Source: Micropterus salmoides
Taxonomy: Eukaryota > Chordata > Actinopteri > Centrarchiformes > Centrarchidae
DNA: 64,000 nucleotides
Reading direction: 5' to 3'
Assembly: GCF_014851395.1 (NCBI RefSeq)
Contig: NW_024040707.1
Span: forward strand, 20,144,457-20,208,456
The notes beneath the pieces were generated by a model. It searched no databases. It was not told the origin of the DNA and saw nothing but the letters and a program-made list of their open reading frames with translations. Below, in pieces: positions 62,690 to 64,000 of this stretch. How positions within the stretch are numbered: position 1 is the first letter of the stretch; the number at the start of each line of letters is the position of its first letter. The translations under genes and the position numbers were made by a program.

Positions 62690-63000
62690 TCCTCCTCCTC
62701 TTTTACACGTCTCCTCTCCAGCCTCACAATAGTGCTCTGTTAGCCTCGGAGGGGAAACTTTGGGCGGGTGAAAAGCGCCAGCTCTCTGGAACACGCTCAG
62801 AGAGAGAAGCCTGTTGTTTCTGCACAGCGGATGGCCATTTGGTAGTTCTTCCACCCAGCCCCTCACCCCTCCCCTCGCTCTCTGGCTCGCTCTGGCTCTC
62901 TCGGCCCCTCCTCTTGCCGCTGTGTTGCCTAGCAACGGAGGGCTGGAGCAATCGGAGCAGGGGCAGAGCGATTCAGGGAGCAGATTGGCGGATGATTTAT
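62690..63000 (+). promoter_or_regulatory. Second candidate internal promoter or enhancer
   Basis: I count about 13 CpGs in roughly 240 bp, a GC box (GGGCGGG near 62,762), CT-rich DNA and the X-box at 62,924. Shorter RERE transcripts from internal promoters are known in mammals (the short atrophin-2 form). This position, between the exon opening SANT and the next one, could serve such a transcript. No coding first exon with matching phase was found, so any exon here would be non-coding. Confidence 0.3.
62924..62936. promoter_or_regulatory. RFX X-box match in a GC-rich segment
   Basis: GTTGCCTAGCAAC is a full X-box with a 1-bp spacer. Like the site at 53,980 it is followed directly by GGAGGG. 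It sits in the GC- and CpG-richer segment of the last intron. Confidence 0.45.
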
Positions 63001-63264
63001 TAGCTGGGCTGGAGAGCAGTGAGCCCAGGCAGCTGAAATGGAGCCTTAAACTGGAGCCGACGTGCAGAGGGGGAGGAGGGAGCCAGCGAGAGAAAGAAAA
63101 CGGGAGGGAGGGGGTGGAGAGGGAGCATGCACACAGCTCCTCTATGGAGACAGACCGACAGACTGACTGTGTGAATAGTGCAGTTGGGGAACATAATTAA
63201 GGTGACATAATTAGGACAGACAGGCAGGCTGCATGGGCAGGTCCAGTTGTTGACTAGTCTTACC

Positions 63265-63480
63265 GTCACTGCCTGGCAGGAAATCCCTCCTCCTGTATCG
63301 GTGGTGGAATGAATAACCAAACTTCGGTCAGCAGAATCCCTCTCACCTGAAGACCTACCTCTTCATAGAGTACTTACCCACCTAATATGCTCATTCTTGC
63401 TCTCCCTATCTCAAACCTTACTGCTGCTAAAGACATGATCATCACTGATATTTATCCTTACTTATCTTCAAGACTGACTC
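63265..63480 (+). mobile_element. Degenerate L2-like LINE 3' fragment
   Basis: Starting around GGTGGTGGAATGAATAACC and CGGTCAGCAGAATCCCTCTC, the + strand resembles the C-terminal end of fish L2 reverse transcriptase proteins (W-N-E-L-P ... A-E-S-L-S, then a H-L-F-R-E-Y-L-like block at about 63,358-63,378). Several frameshifts and stops are present. The ends are not defined. Confidence 0.5.
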
Positions 63481-64000
63481 TGCTTCGCCGTTATTCAAAT
63501 ATTTGTACATCCTTGGGAATTTTCAGCACTTTTTTTGGTGCAACATTTGTGGAGCTCATATTTCAAATGAATATTTCCCTAGTTATGTCATCGCCTGTCA
63601 AACAAGCCCTGTAATATTGAGTCTTTGATTCTCTGCAGTGGCGTTCCACTGGTTATACGTGGCTCTGTGGAAGTTTGACTGACAGTCCAAATGGTAATCA
63701 GCTCTTAACCCCTCAAGTGGTTGGAGATGGGTGTCGGATGCGGGGGAGCGCTTGTGTTGGAGACGGCTCCATCTACTGGCTAATCAACTGCTACACCTTC
63801 AGTCTGATTAATGCAAATGAACTGCTGCCTCATGCCATGGATGGGACAGGCTTTTTTGTTGTTCAGCTGTTATTTCTTTCGCATCTAGCTTTTGATCAGG
63901 CCTTTTCTGTTGATTTATTTAGACTGGTTTAACCTACACTTTTATACTTTTATGTTCCTCACAGTTATACAGTTAAACTCTAAAACTTGAGACTTTTGTT

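Larger units (their letters stand above)
57491..64000 (+). other. rere: rere intron, left part (over 6.5 kb), open at the window end
   Basis: It starts with a GT donor, and no acceptor followed by SANT coding sequence is found. Contents: a GC- and CpG-richer segment with an X-box (about 62,690-63,000), a degenerate LINE tail (about 63,265-63,480), and a 34-codon AUG frame at 61,491-61,592 in a locally GC-rich patch with no supporting evidence. The rest is AT-rich unique-looking intron (58.5-61.3 kb especially). Confidence 0.85.

Noticed and set aside
62814..63200. 128-codon + strand frame in the GC-rich segment
   Set aside because: It begins at TTG rather than ATG, its composition follows the CT- and GA-rich DNA, and no donor gives the phase needed by the next rere exon.

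Overview
This window is vertebrate, almost certainly teleost, nuclear DNA. It shows short exons with GT-AG introns, dense dinucleotide microsatellites, long homopolymer C or G runs, and several interspersed repeats typical of ray-finned fish. I recognise one protein-coding gene: rere (arginine-glutamic acid dipeptide repeats protein, atrophin-2), read on the + strand. The window holds the start codon and nine coding exons, which splice in perfect phase to residues 1-373. The SANT, GATA-finger and atrophin parts must lie downstream of base 64,000. I cannot tell from this window whether it is the a or b teleost paralogue, or which species it is.

Layout. Bases 1-11,936 are upstream intron or 5' flank with no recognisable coding exon. 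The first visible exon (11,937-12,447) carries 144 nt of 5' UTR and then the charged N-terminus. A 7.4-kb intron follows, then a 71-nt exon (19,880-19,950). Next is a 25.8-kb intron holding most of the microsatellites and a nested transposon. Seven short exons (45,768-57,490) then finish the BAH domain, encode ELM2 and begin SANT. The last 6.5 kb is intron.

How the pieces work together. RERE is a nuclear co-repressor and co-activator scaffold. BAH is a chromatin-binding module, and ELM2-SANT recruits HDAC1/2. These exons therefore encode the chromatin half of the protein.

Most interesting observation. Inside the intron between the BAH and ELM2 exons lies a CpG-dense, promoter-like segment (about 51.24-52.52 kb). 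It contains a short ORF, MDDLFSPR, starting at 51,799 in strong Kozak context and ending at a splice donor after 51,824. Its phase (2) is exactly that needed to join the next rere exon at 54,603. This predicts a RERE form that starts seven residues before ELM2 and lacks BAH entirely. I also see an open non-AUG reading frame extending 39 codons upstream of the rere AUG, and four full RFX X-box matches.

Mobile DNA includes a complete non-autonomous hAT element with an 8-bp target duplication and an L2-like LINE tail inserted in it. There is also a MITE with 27/30 matching inverted arms, lying inside an older dispersed teleost repeat that has a second copy 6 kb away. I see no CRISPR array, tRNA, rRNA or second protein-coding gene.
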